Part shown: one piece after another, positions 63,301-64,000 of the stretch
Layout: the number at the start of each line of letters is the position of its first letter
Numbering within the stretch: position 1 is the first letter of the stretch
Source: Euryodendron excelsum
Taxonomy: Eukaryota; Streptophyta; Magnoliopsida; Ericales; Pentaphylacaceae
Length of the DNA: 64,000 bases
Assembly: GCA_033060915.1 (NCBI GenBank)
Contig: CM065378.1
Coordinates: 3,590,001-3,654,000 of the forward strand
Direction: 5' to 3'
Notes under the pieces: generated by a model
The model's database searches: none
What the model saw: the letters and a program-made list of their open reading frames with translations, nothing else
What the model was told of the DNA's origin: nothing
Program-made: the position numbers and the translations under genes

Positions 63301-64000
63301 GATAAATTAGGAAAAAAAATTATCCTCAAGGCCAAAAACAAAATAACGTAGAATAGAATAAATTCCAAAATAATTCAAATAACATAACCATATATGACTT
63401 GACTCTTGCTTTTAATATATAGAGCTAGTTAAATGATTTCGCAGTAGTAAAATGCAAATGGAAAAAATAAGGCAAGACTTCATCCTCACCATTTCAAAAC
63501 CATAACTTCCATCAACGAGAAGCAATGCTAGATCAGCAAATTTTGCGGCATCAATCATGCCATTAATATCATTTGGGCACTCCACAAATTGTAGCCGCCG
63601 TTGCTTCCCTAAGATAAAGGAAAAAATAAAATTATAAACGACTTGTACCTCAGCCAATAAAAACAATAATTTTATTAGTGCAAGCAGTACTTAAAAAAAT
63701 TTAATTGGAAAAGGAAAGCATATCAAACCTGATATAATAGTAATGGGTCCTTGAACATCCGGTAAATTATGCTTGGTATAATGCTTCACAAGACATTTTA
63801 TGAGAAGAGACTTCCCAACCTAGAAAACCAAAATCCCAACAAATTGAATTTCATTAGAATTTCACAATTGGTAGTAATTACACTAAGCTACTAAGGAATT
63901 GAATATTTAAGTAAATCATGATAATCACCTTCGGAGGGCCCTGCACCACCACAACGTATGGTGCTGGTTCTCCACTGGAGCGGTCAATGGTCGGGACATG
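44756..64000 (-). CDS. BMS1: Ribosome biogenesis GTPase BMS1, partial (5' end beyond window)
   Basis: BMS1 is the nucleolar GTPase of the small-subunit processome, needed for 18S rRNA maturation. Exons from 5' to 3': 63929 to beyond 64000, 63729-63819, 63490-63608, 62978-63168, 62666-62876, 60034-60274, 59282-59745, 57660-57744, 57169-57368, 56620-56969, 56218-56314, 55841-56059, 53723-53962, 49461-49670, 48984-49253, 48663-48866, 44756-44920; 3429 nt, 1142 aa, in frame throughout. The P-loop GPPKVGKS spans exons 1-2 visible here. THLDKF stands in for the usual NKxD, and [13 protein letters not shown] lies in the AARP2CN region. Acidic linkers follow (about 59,282-59,530 and 57,660-57,744). 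The conserved C-terminal domain includes [25 protein letters not shown] and LRAWTQ, and the gene ends in a basic KKRRREERR tail. Two introns are non-canonical (AT-AC and GC-AG). Roughly the first 80 residues are missing. Confidence 0.96.
46455..46908. mobile_element. hAT-like MITE, copy 1, in last BMS1 intron
   Basis: It begins TTAAGAAGCACGGAGACTTC and ends CATCCATGCCTCTTAG. The flanks AATATAAC (46447-46454) and AACATAAC (46909-46916) match at 7 of 8 bases, an aged 8-bp target duplication. It belongs to the same family as the copies at 47,428, 51,281 and 52,702. Confidence 0.75.
47428..47828. mobile_element. hAT-like MITE, copy 2 (opposite orientation), in last BMS1 intron
   Basis: Read on the minus strand it begins CTAAGAAACATGACACTT and ends CATGTCGATGCTCTTTAG, matching copies 1 and 4. 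The flanks GATTCCCC (47420-47427) and GATTCCCT (47829-47836) match at 7 of 8 bases. Confidence 0.75.
51281..51821. mobile_element. hAT-like MITE, copy 3, in BMS1 intron
   Basis: The left end is ATCAAAAGCACGGACAATTC and the right end is AGTGTTCACGCTTCTTAG. The interior has the family landmarks (GTGTCGGAC, TCCATCACTTAGACA). No target duplication is visible, so it is older or its ends are altered. Confidence 0.65.
52523..53220. repeat. 129-bp tandem duplication, second unit interrupted by a MITE
   Basis: The first unit starts ACAAAGTTGTTCC at 52,523. The second starts at 52,652 and resumes after the MITE at 53,125, ending near 53,220. Both contain AACCAACCAAG and AGGTTGAGNAAGGA followed by CTAAGGTGAAT. 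Confidence 0.8.
52702..53124. mobile_element. hAT-like MITE, copy 4, with exact 8-bp target duplication
   Basis: It begins CTAGGAAGCACGGACACTTC and ends ATGTCCATGCTTCTTAG. The terminal inverted repeats are about 16 bp with two mismatches. It is flanked by CAAGTAAC at 52694-52701 and 53125-53132. The uninterrupted first unit of the surrounding tandem repeat (CCAACCAAGCAACTAATC near 52,562) gives the empty site. No open reading frame is present. Confidence 0.88.
56315..56619 (-). other. U12-type AT-AC intron in BMS1 (305 nt)
   Basis: On the minus strand the intron starts ATATCCTTC, close to the U12 donor consensus ATATCCTTT. It ends AC and contains TTCCTTAAT at 56325-56333, the U12 branch-site consensus, with the branch A about 11 nt from the 3' end. 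Joining GAT GCT CA to A TAT GAT GGA restores FDAQYDGSES, as expected in BMS1. No GT-AG pair nearby preserves the frame and the conserved residues. Confidence 0.9.
60275..62665 (-). other. GC-AG intron in BMS1 (2391 nt)
   Basis: The donor reads AAG|GCACGC on the minus strand and the acceptor TCAG|GTGCAT. This joins KKGTK to VHIAGVGDY, the conserved BMS1 sequence, in phase. A strong-looking GTAAGT 37 nt downstream would break the frame with this acceptor. Confidence 0.8.
60332..60379. repeat. 48-base homopolymeric G run (C on the gene strand)
   Basis: An unbroken run of 48 G is followed by eight A. On the BMS1 strand it is poly-C ending about 55 nt upstream of the acceptor at 60,275. It could be a real G-quadruplex-prone tract, or a sequencing or assembly artefact. 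Confidence 0.9.

Noticed and set aside
1..64000. tRNA or rRNA genes, CRISPR arrays, organellar insertions
   Set aside because: I looked for characteristic conserved stretches on both strands and saw none. A covariance-model tRNA scan would be the decisive check.

Overview
The window is nuclear DNA of a flowering plant, most likely a dicot. Genes are intron-rich with GT-AG splicing, intergenic DNA is AT-rich and full of small transposons and LTR fragments, and three familiar plant gene families are present. I cannot name the species.

Layout. Positions 1-4,300 are retrotransposon debris: the internal part and LTR of a minus-strand element with a tRNA-Asp-type primer site, then a plus-strand LTR-like piece. 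Positions 4,300-9,730 are gene-free and hold a foldback structure and two hAT-like MITEs. An annexin of the D5 type (6 exons, 316 aa) occupies 9,733-17,732 on the plus strand. A tandem array of three small purple acid phosphatase (PAP) genes follows, all on the plus strand: a decayed copy (18,956-20,902), an intact 334-aa copy (26,318-31,026) and a second intact 334-aa copy (36,885-40,275). The two intact copies have identical exon lengths and lie in larger duplicated blocks that share promoter, intron and downstream sequence. They are separated by a degenerate LTR-like segment (about 34,250-36,330). A TRIM retrotransposon lies at 23,174-23,511. From 44,756 to the right edge, on the minus strand, is the ribosome biogenesis GTPase BMS1. 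Seventeen exons encoding 1,142 aa are visible, and the first part of the gene lies beyond the window.

Functionally the genes are unrelated neighbours. The annexin is a calcium and membrane-binding protein, the PAPs are secreted metallophosphatases usually tied to phosphate scavenging, and BMS1 drives 40S subunit maturation in the nucleolus. I did not find an undescribed multi-gene system. The most unusual observations are a U12-type AT-AC intron and a GC-AG intron in BMS1, a 48-base G run near one BMS1 acceptor, a hAT-like MITE family with four copies in BMS1 introns (one with an internal empty-site control), and the stepwise growth and decay of the PAP array, including a minisatellite in one 3'UTR.
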